NCBI GenBank assembly: GCA_050633625.1
Contig: JBOEGW010000001.1
Coordinates: forward strand, 1 to 64,000
Source of the DNA: JBOEGW01 sp050633625
GTDB lineage: Bacteria; Pseudomonadota; Alphaproteobacteria; Rhodobacterales; Rhodobacteraceae
Direction: 5' to 3'
DNA length: 64,000 nucleotides
The notes under the pieces were generated by a model that searched no databases, was not told the origin of the DNA, and was given only the letters and a program-made list of their open reading frames with translations. The translations under genes and the position numbers were made by a program. Numbering within the stretch: the stretch's first letter is position 1; the number at the start of each line of letters is the position of its first letter. This document shows, one piece after another, positions 1 through 8,210 of this stretch.

Positions 1-30
1 GCAGGCGTCTAGGAAACTGGGGCCACCTCA
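1..30. mobile_element. possible terminal inverted repeat of an IS3-like element
   Basis: Read on the minus strand, these bases begin TGAGGTGGCCCCAGTTTCC, which resembles the terminal repeats of IS3-family elements (TG start, CCCC-AGTTTCC core). On the plus strand the stretch ends in CA at 29-30, as expected for an outer end. The rest of the element would lie left of the window, so no transposase is visible. The likeness is from memory and unsupported by any comparison. Confidence 0.3.
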
Positions 31-360
31 GTTTAGGTGCAAAAATTGGAGCACAAACTGTTGTTTTCTGAGGTTGATTTTCTTGAGCACGCAGATCAAT
101 ATCTAGGCAGGTGGAGCAAGGTGATCGAAGGTTAAACTCTGAACGAATTGCCAATAAGAAAAAGTAGACTGGGACGCGAGTTTATTAAATAGGGGCGCCA
201 ATGTGTGCCTGGCGCACAGAGCGAGCCGATCCATGTTGAGCTTTATTGTAAGTTACTGAATGATTGGCGAGCTGTTTGTCTTCTGATTGCAAAGAGTGGC
301 TGATTGGTAAGGGTTCGATAGTGATAAGAGACTTCTCTGACGGAACGGTAGGTTGATGAA
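31..360. other. AT-rich non-coding stretch upstream of the GTPase cassette
   Basis: No convincing gene is seen. A 94-codon minus-strand frame at 185-469 overlaps the start of the GTPase gene and has no family features. The stretch presumably holds the promoter of the three-gene cassette, but no clear -35/-10 pair could be picked out. Confidence 0.4.
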
Positions 361-1263
361 TTGACAGAATTTTGGGAGTTTTCACCCCCTCAACTTGAAA
401 AAGAGCATGTGATCTTTCAGGTAATTGGGTTCGTTCTTTATGTTGGGTTGTTCCTTTTCGCAAATACAATTATTTTTGCGATCCGCAGTGTTTGGATGTC
501 AGCGAAGAGACTCAAGGGTTGGTACATTTCGATGAAAAGTATGAAGTTTCGTGGTTTTTTTGCAACTATGGGTCGTACAAAAAGAATTTTTATATTTGGC
601 TCACCACATGCAGGAAAGTCTACATTGTTAGGGTGCTTGATACACTTTTTGACCAATAGCACGGAACATACCTTGCGGAGGGATCCAGAGAAAAACCCTG
701 AGGGCGTGAAAATAATAAGACAGCTTATGGGAGCGCTAGATGCAGGACAGTTTCCAATGCAAACACCTGCTGGATTTTGGCAAAAAGTACAGATTGAGTA
801 TCACAAATCCAACACCCCAGAAAAAAGAGATTTCTGCTTTCAAGAGGTTGCAGGAGAAACATCCGAACTATTTGACCCGACAAACGATAGGCATCACGCG
901 CTTTCTGAAGAAATGAAAGGCTTTTTGCTTGATAGCAATGGTGTTTTGATCGTTGCATCTGCCAAACCAGATAGCACATCAGAAAAAGAGGTTATAAACG
1001 ATTTCTTGGAGCTACTTTACCGAAGCTCTTATGATCGTCCAATTCTTTTCCTACTGACCAAGTTCGACGAAGTTAGTGCCAATTTTGCAAACGAAGTAGA
1101 GGCCGCAAAATCAATCTATACTAACGCGATTGGGTTGCTGTCACAAGATTCGAAGTCATCGTTGCTACCCTTCTCGATCGGCACAGTAATAGATGGGCAA
1201 ATTGCACAAAATATGTCGGGCACACATATTCCTCCGTTGCTTGAGTGGATGGAGGGCATCTGA
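361..1263 (+). CDS. membrane-anchored P-loop GTPase-like protein
   Basis: A 300-residue protein with one predicted membrane segment near residues 18-45, a short basic linker, then a P-loop NTPase domain. Visible motifs are a Walker A/G1 box GSPHAGKST (80-88), a G3-like EVAGE (162-166) where most GTPases have DxxG, and a G4-like TKFD (233-236). The TKxD box argues for guanine specificity. The start is uncertain: TTG at 361 keeps the whole membrane segment and follows an AGGT-like site, whereas the nearby ATG at 356 runs into a stop after two codons. The stop overlaps the next start (TGATG), so the three genes are translationally coupled. Base composition is far more AT-rich than the glycerol genes downstream, suggesting transfer. 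The fold resembles the bacterial double-GTPase (DO-GTPase) group of predicted conflict systems; that placement is an inference. Confidence 0.7.
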   Translation: MTEFWEFSPPQLEKEHVIFQVIGFVLYVGLFLFANTIIFAIRSVWMSAKRLKGWYISMKSMKFRGFFATMGRTKRIFIFGSPHAGKSTLLGCLIHFLTNSTEHTLRRDPEKNPEGVKIIRQLMGALDAGQFPMQTPAGFWQKVQIEYHKSNTPEKRDFCFQEVAGETSELFDPTNDRHHALSEEMKGFLLDSNGVLIVASAKPDSTSEKEVINDFLELLYRSSYDRPILFLLTKFDEVSANFANEVEAAKSIYTNAIGLLSQDSKSSLLPFSIGTVIDGQIAQNMSGTHIPPLLEWMEGI

Positions 1264-2198
1264 TGAATCTTAGCATTGAAGTAAGCGCAGATGTCAGTGG
1301 TTTTAGTGCGCAGATTTCGGGCGAGAGAATTTTGGCGACCGCTGGACTTGTCTCTCAGAAAACTCCCCTTCGATCAGATAATTTGATGACACTCTTGCGA
1401 GAAAGTTGCGTGCCAGAGGCGACACCTTTCGATGTTTATGAGACTCAATTTATTGATGATAAATTTGTTGTTTGTCGGCGTTCGAATTATCGATTGAGAC
1501 ATGTTGGAAGGGTAGGTACAGGACGAGGCATGACTAGTGTCTTCATCGAGGTAGAACGTGCAGATGCGGCTTTCGCGCTCTCGTCACGCTTGATCTGCGA
1601 TTTGCTATTTGATGTTAATAAGTTTGATCAACTTGCAGCTGGTTTCATCAGCAGTGGTTCTCAGGTCAAACTAGACGCATTGATTGCGAAGCTGACCGGA
1701 ATTGAAAAAACTACCTCCGTCGAGAAAATTGAGCTTTATCGAAGCAAAAATCATGAATTCTTGTTCGGTGACCTAAAGGTGGTCAAGCCTTTGATCGAGT
1801 TGATCGCGACTGGACAGTTTGCAGTTAAAAATGGGACTAGAATAGTAGCCGCTCAGTTTAGTGAAGTATCATGGGCGAAAGAACGAACACTTAAAGAAGC
1901 TGAGCCCATTAGGATCGCGCTTGATGCGCCAAGAGCACAAAGTAACAAACGAACTAAAAATTCAGAAAATGAAGCTTTGATCGAGAGAGCTTCAAAGGTT
2001 GCGCCTTTGGTGGGCGCTCTTGCAACAGCCTATTTGGCGGTTCAGCAAGGGCGCAAGAAAAAGTATTGGAACTTCTGGCGAAGAAGGTTGAACGATCCGA
2101 TATTGAAGGCCTTGGAAGAGGCTCTTGATGAGCTACTGGAAAGTCAAAATGATGATGATCGAGCGACACATGAAAAGAAGCGATGGGATAAAAAATGA
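1263..2198 (+). CDS. unknown soluble partner of the GTPase cassette
   Basis: Not recognised as a named family. The 311-residue protein has no signal peptide and no clear membrane helix. The N-terminal part looks like a mixed alpha/beta domain with an arginine/glycine-rich stretch (YRLRHVGRVGTGRG, about residues 75-90) followed by a hydrophobic strand. The C-terminal third is charged: a short hydrophobic run, a very basic RKKKYWNFWRRR patch, then an acidic helix and a basic tail. The start at 1263 is chosen because it overlaps the upstream stop by one base; an in-frame ATG at 1245 would overlap the GTPase gene further. Tight coupling on both sides says it works with the GTPase and the membrane protein. 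A role as GTPase regulator (GAP1-like) is a weak inference from the GR-GTGR region and the context. Confidence 0.6.
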   Translation: MNLSIEVSADVSGFSAQISGERILATAGLVSQKTPLRSDNLMTLLRESCVPEATPFDVYETQFIDDKFVVCRRSNYRLRHVGRVGTGRGMTSVFIEVERADAAFALSSRLICDLLFDVNKFDQLAAGFISSGSQVKLDALIAKLTGIEKTTSVEKIELYRSKNHEFLFGDLKVVKPLIELIATGQFAVKNGTRIVAAQFSEVSWAKERTLKEAEPIRIALDAPRAQSNKRTKNSENEALIERASKVAPLVGALATAYLAVQQGRKKKYWNFWRRRLNDPILKALEEALDELLESQNDDDRATHEKKRWDKK

Positions 2199-2770
2199 TT
2201 GAGGCTATTGGTTTAATATTTGCGGCAATTTTTACGATCGCCTGCTTTTGGTTTATCTTCATGATGATAAACCAGCCCTTTGATAGGTTTGACAAGGTTC
2301 TCCGTTTGTTCGCGGCTGGTTTAGGCTTTATTTTCTTTTTCGCTGCTAGAGAACTTGGAATTGGTATCCCTGATCTTGTTTTAGCTTCTGTGGACGGTAC
2401 AGGCGGATTAATTCAATCATTGGTATCTGCTGCATTACCAGCTCTAGTTGGCGTAATAGGCACTCATTTTTTGTTGAGAGTTGTGGGCAGTTTTGAGTCA
2501 AGAAATGAAAAGGCGGTCTATTTGGTCTTGATGTTATTGAGCATAGTTGCCTTCGTCGGATTTGATACATTTTGGTCAGTCTTTGATTCAGGAGAGGCAT
2601 CTACCAACTTGCTTGCTAACACCACTTTCATTGGAGGGATTCTCTTTGGGATGCTTTTCAATGCGGATCTCCTTGGCAAGTTTCGGGCCCTTGCTGCTCC
2701 TTCGCAGGAGGCGGACGAAGTGGTTTCTGTGACCCCACAGGCCCACAATAATTGGAAAGATAAGCTATAG
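2195..2770 (+). CDS. multi-pass inner-membrane protein of the GTPase cassette
   Basis: A 191-residue protein with about five hydrophobic segments (roughly residues 4-26, 33-50, 65-88, 98-120 and 140-158) and a polar C-terminal tail of about 25 residues. It is not recognised as a known transporter or enzyme. Its start overlaps the stop of the preceding gene by four bases (ATGA). It is the last gene of the cassette, and a strong hairpin terminator follows about 330 bases downstream. Pairing with a membrane-anchored GTPase suggests an inner-membrane complex; a pore-forming or effector role is possible but cannot be read from the sequence. Confidence 0.6.
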   Translation: MIEAIGLIFAAIFTIACFWFIFMMINQPFDRFDKVLRLFAAGLGFIFFFAARELGIGIPDLVLASVDGTGGLIQSLVSAALPALVGVIGTHFLLRVVGSFESRNEKAVYLVLMLLSIVAFVGFDTFWSVFDSGEASTNLLANTTFIGGILFGMLFNADLLGKFRALAAPSQEADEVVSVTPQAHNNWKDKL

Positions 2771-3100
2771 GCAGTGAATTTTGGCTAAGATTGGATCGAA
2801 AGTAGAAAGGTGTGGAGATTGCAATTCACACCACTATCTCAGGCTTTCGAGAGTTTTGTGACCTCTTCGTTCGATCTTCTCTTAGCCTTGTCAGGGTGAG
2901 CGGCTCACGTGTTCTGAAGTTTGTAGGTGAAAAGAGGATCATCGAGGAAATCCTGGACAAATTCTGGACAAAACTGAGATCGAGATGACCTTTGTTCGGG
3001 GCCGTATCCGCTTCAGGACCTTGAAAACGAAAGAGAAATGAAACACATTGTAATTGGCGATGATCTGAATGGGAGTCCGTGTGGGGGCACCAGAGATTTG
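2771..3100. other. AT-rich tail of the insert, no gene seen
   Basis: No supported gene. Two copies of CTGGACAAA lie 11 bp apart (2953-2961 and 2964-2972), about one helical turn, which is the look of a protein-binding repeat. A 107-codon minus-strand frame at 2826-3149 covers the terminator and is taken as noise. Confidence 0.4.
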
Positions 3101-3134
3101 AATGGGTTAGCGAGATGTCGCTAGCCCATTTTTC
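3101..3134 (+). terminator. rho-independent terminator after the GTPase cassette
   Basis: A 13-bp stem (3101-3113 with 3118-3130, one G:T pair) has a GATG loop and is followed by a T-run. It is well placed to end transcription of the three-gene cassette and lies near the point where base composition changes. Confidence 0.8.
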
Positions 3135-3420
3135 GTTTTGATCAACCACCCTGCATGAATATGCGTTGAATTCTTTAGAAATCCCACGATTTCATTAGCC
3201 CCCCTTTAAGGCGTGATCGTTGAGGTGTGGGGCGGAAGGCCGAAGACCCTCGAATGAAACCGTCCGTAGACAGGATTACCGCGAAAGGATGGCGCCTCGG
3301 TTCCGTGTGGGACGACGGAGTTGGCGAAGTTTGGGCGAGTGACGGTGGTCATCGCCGCCTGTCATGCGCAGGTGATTCACTCGGGCAGGTTTTTTGTGTG
3401 TGGACACGACAGCCAATACC
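3135..3420. other. unassigned intergenic stretch with a long hairpin
   Basis: Composition turns GC-rich from about 3200. A hairpin with outer arms CGAGTGA (3336-3342) and TCACTCG (3377-3383) and inner CCTG/CAGG arms is followed by a T-run at 3390-3395, so it could be the 3' end of a small plus-strand transcript. A 65-codon open frame (3227-3424) covers the same bases but matches nothing recognised. Confidence 0.35.
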
Positions 3421-4179
3421 CTAGGCGTAAACGATTTCCGTGCCGAATATTTCGCATTGTTTGCTGCATTCCTGTGGCAGGTCTTTGTCCGTCACGATCG
3501 TTGAAATATTGCGCATAGAGGTGACGAAGGCGGGTGCTTTTCGATCAAATTTGGAATTGTCCGCGACCAACATCACATGTTCACTATGTTCTATAATCGC
3601 CTTGCTGACGCTCACCTCTTGCATGTCAAAATCCATAAGATCGCCGTTTTGGCGCAGGGCCGAACAGCCAATAATCGCGTAATCAAATCGAAACTGCTGG
3701 ATCGAGTTCTGGGCAATCGCGCCGATCAATCCGCCGTCTGCGCGCCGCAGCTGCCCCCCTGTCACCACCACATCAATTTGGTCCGTCACGGACAGAATGC
3801 CGGCAATATTGACATTGTTTGTCACCACCAAAAGGCCCTCGTGATTGAGCAGCTCGGTCGCCACGGCTTCGGTTGTGGTGCCAATGTTCAGAAAAACTGC
3901 GCAATCGTTTGGGATGCGTTTGGCACAGGCGCGCGCGATATCGACCTTGGAGGCTTGGTTCAGGATCCGGCGTTCGTTATAGGCAATGTTCACGGTCGAA
4001 GACGGCAAAATCGCGCCGCCATGCACCCGCTCCAGTTCGCCTGCGTCCGCAAGCTCCGTCAAGTCGCGGCGGATGGTTTGCGGGGTGACACCGAAATGTT
4101 CGACAAGCCCATCCACTGTCACTTTGCCTTCGCGCCGCGCAATCGCAATGATCTCTGGCTTTCGGATTGTGATTCCCAA
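3421..4179 (-). CDS. glpR: DeoR-family repressor, glycerol-3-phosphate regulon (GlpR-like)
   Basis: A 252-residue DeoR-family regulator, the same length as E. coli GlpR. An N-terminal winged helix (IIAIARREGKVTV, then TPQTIRRDLTEL; about residues 8-55) precedes the DeoR C-terminal sensor domain that binds phosphorylated sugars or polyols. The start is taken as a TTG at 4179 because an AAGGAG site lies six bases upstream; the longer open frame to 4350 adds low-complexity residues before the helix. It is divergent from glpD and the glycerol transporter. By family and context it would repress that operon and be released by glycerol-3-phosphate. Repeats in the shared promoter are candidate operators. 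Confidence 0.88.
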   Translation of the reverse strand: MGITIRKPEIIAIARREGKVTVDGLVEHFGVTPQTIRRDLTELADAGELERVHGGAILPSSTVNIAYNERRILNQASKVDIARACAKRIPNDCAVFLNIGTTTEAVATELLNHEGLLVVTNNVNIAGILSVTDQIDVVVTGGQLRRADGGLIGAIAQNSIQQFRFDYAIIGCSALRQNGDLMDFDMQEVSVSKAIIEHSEHVMLVADNSKFDRKAPAFVTSMRNISTIVTDKDLPQECSKQCEIFGTEIVYA

Positions 4180-4433
4180 CAGCGGCTCCTTTTCGCTTTT
4201 GATCGTTTTACCGAGAAATCCGCAAAAGTCACAGTCTCGCGCCCATGATTCTTTCGAATATGACGCTGCACTTGCAGAAAGCCCAAGCTGCAAGTGCAGA
4301 AAGGCCCGAAAATTTTGAATAAAAACAATGTCCGAACAAAAATCGACCATAAACGAACATTTTTGTCTTCCTTTTGTGGTTGAAATTTGTCACCAATGAT
4401 GAACGTTGCCGGGAGGGCAGCGTTGGGGGGCTT
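4180..4433. promoter_or_regulatory. divergent glpR-glpD control region
   Basis: Two separate repeat structures are visible. Two copies of the dyad CTGCA-NN-TGCAG lie at 4266-4277 and 4288-4299, 22 bp apart centre to centre, and the two copies are also exact reverse complements of each other. Two direct copies of CGAACA lie at 4333-4338 and 4354-4359, 21 bp apart. CGAACA matches the half-site core of the E. coli GlpR operator. Both spacings equal two helical turns. Binding by GlpR is inferred. Confidence 0.55.
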
Positions 4434-6020
4434 ATGAAACCAGACTTTGATCTTCTGATCATTGGCGGCGGCATCAACGGATGTGGAATCGCCAGAGACG
4501 CCGCGGGGCGGGGTCTGCAGGTGTGCCTTTGCGAGATGAATGACTTGGGTTCGGCCACATCCGGCGCGTCGACGAAGTTGTTTCACGGCGGTTTGCGCTA
4601 TCTCGAATATTTCGAATTCAGACTGGTCCGAGAAGCGCTCGTTGAACGCGAGAACCTGCTGCGCGCCATGCCGCATATTTCCTGGCCAATGCGGTTTGTG
4701 TTGCCCTACCACAAGAGCATGCGCTTTGACGTCTCAACGCCAACCTCAAAGCTGCTCAGCACCTTCATGCCGTGGATGAAAGGGCGCAGACCGGCATGGC
4801 TGATCCGTATGGGGCTGTTCATCTACGACCATCTCGGGGGGCGCAAAATTCTGCCCGCCACGTCAAGCCTTGCTTTGCAGCAGTCGGTGGAGGGCAGGGG
4901 CCTGAAATCCAAATTCGAAAAGGCCTATGAATATTCGGATTGTTGGGTGGAGGATTCTCGGTTGGTGGTCCTCAATGCGCGAGACGCAGAGCAACGCGGC
5001 GCGCAGATCCGGACGCGCTCCAAAGTCCTTGGGGCCGAAGTGATTGACGGGCAATGGCACGTCCACTTGGAAGACACCGAAAACAACCGCAAATCGACAG
5101 TGACAGCCGCCATGGTGGTAAATGCTGGCGGGCCATGGGTGGGGGACGTGCTGCGCACAACCCTGCGCAGCAACGCCCAAGCCGGAGTACGATTGGTGCG
5201 TGGCAGTCATATCGTGACCAAGAAACTGTTTGAGCACGACAAATGCTATTTCTTCCAAGGCACGGATGGGCGCATCATCTTTGCCATTCCTTATGAGACA
5301 GATTTCACCCTGATCGGCACCACGGACCAAGATCACGCGGATGCCTCGATCCCGCCGGAGTGCACGGCTGAGGAACAGAGCTATCTTATCAATTTCATCA
5401 ACGAATACCTCGCGACCCCGATCAACTTAGACGATGTTGTCTGGACCTATTCCGGGGTGCGCCCATTGTACGACGATGGGGCAAGTTCGGCGTCCGCTGC
5501 CACGCGCGACTATGTTCTGAAGCTCGATACATCCGGCGGCGCGCCTGCGTTGAACGTGTTTGGCGGCAAAATCACCACATATAGATGCCTTGCCGAAGGG
5601 GCGATGGAGCAAATCGAAAAAGTGCTTCCCAAGTCCTCCAAGCCTTGGACCGCTGGTGTGGCACTGCCCGGTGGCGATTTCGCTGTGGATGGGGTTGACG
5701 CCTTGGTTGCACAGACCAAGGAAACCTATCCTTTCCTGACCGAGCGCTGGGCGCGCCGACTTGTGCGCGCTTACGGCACCGAGGTGCCCAAGGTGTTGGG
5801 GGAGGCGAAGACGCGAGAAGATCTGGGCACGGATTTTGGGGCGGATTTGTATCAGGTCGAAGTGCGCTGGCTCATGGAAAAAGAATTTGTGCGCGCGGCA
5901 TCGGACGTGGTGTGGCGGCGCAGCAAACTGGGCCTGCGCTTGAGCGCGGCCCAGATCAGCACATTGGACGATTGGATAAAAGGTCGGCTCGCCGCGAAAA
6001 TCAAAGCCGCAGCCGAGTGA
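4434..6020 (+). CDS. glpD: aerobic glycerol-3-phosphate dehydrogenase
   Basis: A 528-residue FAD enzyme that oxidises sn-glycerol-3-phosphate to dihydroxyacetone phosphate and passes electrons to the quinone pool at the inner membrane. The dinucleotide-binding motif IIGGGINGCG lies at about residues 9-18, followed by the GlpD-typical SGASTKLFHGGLRYLE stretch (about 43-58). Length is close to E. coli GlpD (501). The start at 4434 puts the FAD motif near the N-terminus and follows a G-rich site; an upstream in-frame start at 4374 would add 20 unlikely residues. It is first gene of the glp operon, 13 bp before glpS. Confidence 0.95.
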   Translation: MKPDFDLLIIGGGINGCGIARDAAGRGLQVCLCEMNDLGSATSGASTKLFHGGLRYLEYFEFRLVREALVERENLLRAMPHISWPMRFVLPYHKSMRFDVSTPTSKLLSTFMPWMKGRRPAWLIRMGLFIYDHLGGRKILPATSSLALQQSVEGRGLKSKFEKAYEYSDCWVEDSRLVVLNARDAEQRGAQIRTRSKVLGAEVIDGQWHVHLEDTENNRKSTVTAAMVVNAGGPWVGDVLRTTLRSNAQAGVRLVRGSHIVTKKLFEHDKCYFFQGTDGRIIFAIPYETDFTLIGTTDQDHADASIPPECTAEEQSYLINFINEYLATPINLDDVVWTYSGVRPLYDDGASSASAATRDYVLKLDTSGGAPALNVFGGKITTYRCLAEGAMEQIEKVLPKSSKPWTAGVALPGGDFAVDGVDALVAQTKETYPFLTERWARRLVRAYGTEVPKVLGEAKTREDLGTDFGADLYQVEVRWLMEKEFVRAASDVVWRRSKLGLRLSAAQISTLDDWIKGRLAAKIKAAAE

Positions 6021-6033
6021 AGGGACGACGGGA

Positions 6034-7122
6034 ATGACGTTAGAACTACGAGGTGTAACGAAATCTGTTGACGGTGTGACGCATATTCACCCGACAGATT
6101 TGACACTGGAAAAGGGCACAATGAATGTGCTGCTTGGCCCGACGCTTTCGGGCAAGACCTCGTTGATGCGACTGATGGCGGGCCTTGATGTGCCTAACCA
6201 AGGCAGTGTGCACTGGAACGGGCAGGACGTGACTGGGATGCGGGTGCAAGACCGCAAAGTCGCGATGGTCTATCAACAATTCATCAATTACCCGTCGATG
6301 ACTGTCTATGACAACATAGCTTCCCCACTCAGACTTATGGGAAAATCAGCGGAGGACATTGATGCGGCTGTGCAGAAAACGGCGGATTTGATGCAACTGA
6401 CGCCGATGCTTCAGCGCAAACCACTGGAGCTATCTGGGGGTCAGCAACAACGCTGCGCGCTGGCGCGGGCACTGATTAAGGATGCGGGGCTTGTGCTCTT
6501 GGATGAGCCGCTCGCCAACCTTGATTATAAGCTGCGCGAGGAGTTGCGCGTCGAGATTCCGAAGATATTTGAAGCCGCCGGATCAATCTTTGTTTACGCC
6601 ACAACCGAGCCGGAGGAGGCGTTGCTGCTGGGCGGCAATACGGCAGCACTTTGGGAAGGGCGCGTGCGGCAGTTCGATCAAACGCCCACCGTCTACCGCC
6701 AACCCGTTGATGCCACCACCGCGCGCGTGTTTAGCGACCCACCCATGAACTTCCTTCGCGTCAGCAAGACCGGGCCGAAGATCTTGTTTGGCGATGGTCA
6801 AACGGCTCAGGCAACAGGCCCCATGGCGGGTTTGGCCGATGGGCGCTATATCGCGGGGTTCCGCCCGAACCACGTTGAACTCACCTCCCAAACGGACGGG
6901 GCGATGGTTTTTGACACCAAATTGGTCGTCACCGAAATCACCGGGTCCGAAACCTTCGTGCACCTCGATCATGACGGCGAAAAATGGGTTGGGCTTATTC
7001 ACGGCATTCACGACCTCAAACTTGGTGCGCCTCTGCGCGTGTTTATCGCGCCGCGTCACATCTATATCTTCAATGAAAATGGCGACCTTGTTGCGCCCGC
7101 GTCCTACGCGATTGCGGCCTAA
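6034..7122 (+). CDS. glpS: glycerol ABC transporter ATP-binding subunit GlpS
   Basis: A 362-residue ATPase of the sugar-importer (MalK/UgpC-like) class, with an ABC domain and a C-terminal regulatory domain. Walker A is GPTLSGKT (35-42), signature LSGGQQQR (133-140) and Walker B VLLDEP (154-159). The switch histidine is missing: the usual THD reads TTE at 190-192. It would therefore contribute a good signature but a weak hydrolysis site. It lies directly before glpT, its likely partner in a heterodimer. The gene order matches the rhizobial glycerol transporter operon glpSTPQUV. Confidence 0.9.
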   Translation: MTLELRGVTKSVDGVTHIHPTDLTLEKGTMNVLLGPTLSGKTSLMRLMAGLDVPNQGSVHWNGQDVTGMRVQDRKVAMVYQQFINYPSMTVYDNIASPLRLMGKSAEDIDAAVQKTADLMQLTPMLQRKPLELSGGQQQRCALARALIKDAGLVLLDEPLANLDYKLREELRVEIPKIFEAAGSIFVYATTEPEEALLLGGNTAALWEGRVRQFDQTPTVYRQPVDATTARVFSDPPMNFLRVSKTGPKILFGDGQTAQATGPMAGLADGRYIAGFRPNHVELTSQTDGAMVFDTKLVVTEITGSETFVHLDHDGEKWVGLIHGIHDLKLGAPLRVFIAPRHIYIFNENGDLVAPASYAIAA

Positions 7123-7133
7123 GGAGAGACACC

Positions 7134-8210
7134 ATGGCAAAAATCACCCTCGATAATCTGGCCCATTCCTACAATCCGAACCCCAAAAGTGAGGATGATT
7201 TTGCGCTCAAGGAATTGAACCATGACTGGGCTGACGGCGAAGCCTATGCGCTGTTGGGGTCGTCCGGCTGCGGAAAATCCACGCTTCTCAATATCATCTC
7301 CGGTTTGTTGCACCCTTCACAGGGCCGAATATTGTTTGACGGCCATGATGTGACACATGCTTCAACAGCGGATCGCAATATCGCGCAGGTGTTTCAGTTT
7401 CCGGTGGTCTACGACACCATGACAGTGCGCAATAACCTCGCATTCCCCCTGAAAAACCGCGGCGCGGACCCGAAGTATATCGCAGAACGTGTCCAGCAAA
7501 TTGGCGAAATGATTGGCATGGAAGCCGAGCTGGACAAACGTGCGCGCGGCCTGACGGCGGATGCCAAACAGAAGATCAGTTTGGGCCGGGGCATGGTGCG
7601 CGAAGACGTGAATGCCTTGTTGTTTGACGAGCCTTTGACGGTCATTGATCCGCATATGAAATGGGAGTTGCGCACGCAGCTCAAATCCCTGCACCACGAA
7701 TTTGGCCACACGATGATTTACGTCACCCATGACCAAACCGAGGCGCTGACCTTCGCGGATAAGGTGGTGGTGATGTATGACGGGCGGGTTGTGCAGATTG
7801 GCACGCCGCAAGAGCTGTTTGAACGTCCCAAACATACATTTGTAGGGTATTTTATCGGCTCGCCCGGCATGAATGTCATTCCCGCTGATGTGTCTGGAAA
7901 AATCGCGAATGTGCATGGTGCATCGCTCACTTTGGACCGTGCATATGCCCAGCTGACCGGCAAGGTTGAGCTGGGTGTGCGCCCTGAGTTTGTCGCCCTG
8001 ACCGAGGGGGAAGGTCTGCCTGTGAATGTGCGCCGGGTCGAAGATGTAGGCCGCCACAAAATTGTTCGCGCAGAGCTTTTCGGGAATGAAATCAACATTG
8101 TCGCCGGTGAGGACTTGACGATCTCACCGGATATGAACCGCGTCACGTTTGATCCTGAACATGTCAATGTCTACGTCGATGATTGGCTCAAAGAAGGGGA
8201 GGTCGCCTGA
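7134..8210 (+). CDS. glpT: glycerol ABC transporter ATP-binding subunit GlpT
   Basis: A 358-residue ABC ATPase paralogous to GlpS. Walker A GSSGCGKST (42-50), Walker B LLFDEP (162-167) and the switch histidine in THD (198-200) are intact, but the signature LSGGQ is replaced by LTADAKQ (140-146). This is the mirror image of GlpS: with the GlpS signature it forms one complete ATP site. It lies 11 bp after glpS with a GGAGAG ribosome site, and its stop overlaps the glpP start (TGATG). The name follows the rhizobial system and is unrelated to the E. coli GlpT antiporter. Confidence 0.9.
   Translation: MAKITLDNLAHSYNPNPKSEDDFALKELNHDWADGEAYALLGSSGCGKSTLLNIISGLLHPSQGRILFDGHDVTHASTADRNIAQVFQFPVVYDTMTVRNNLAFPLKNRGADPKYIAERVQQIGEMIGMEAELDKRARGLTADAKQKISLGRGMVREDVNALLFDEPLTVIDPHMKWELRTQLKSLHHEFGHTMIYVTHDQTEALTFADKVVVMYDGRVVQIGTPQELFERPKHTFVGYFIGSPGMNVIPADVSGKIANVHGASLTLDRAYAQLTGKVELGVRPEFVALTEGEGLPVNVRRVEDVGRHKIVRAELFGNEINIVAGEDLTISPDMNRVTFDPEHVNVYVDDWLKEGEVA

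Noticed and set aside
3061..3090. A GTGTGGGGGCACCA string resembling a tRNA 3' end and attachment site
   Set aside because: No T-loop or acceptor partner is present, and a similar string at about 57625 is also not part of a tRNA.
2826..3149. 107-codon minus-strand open frame after the GTPase cassette
   Set aside because: It spans a strong terminator, has no family features and shows no ribosome site.
3227..3424. 65-codon plus-strand open frame
   Set aside because: It overlaps a hairpin with T-run, is short, and resembles nothing known.
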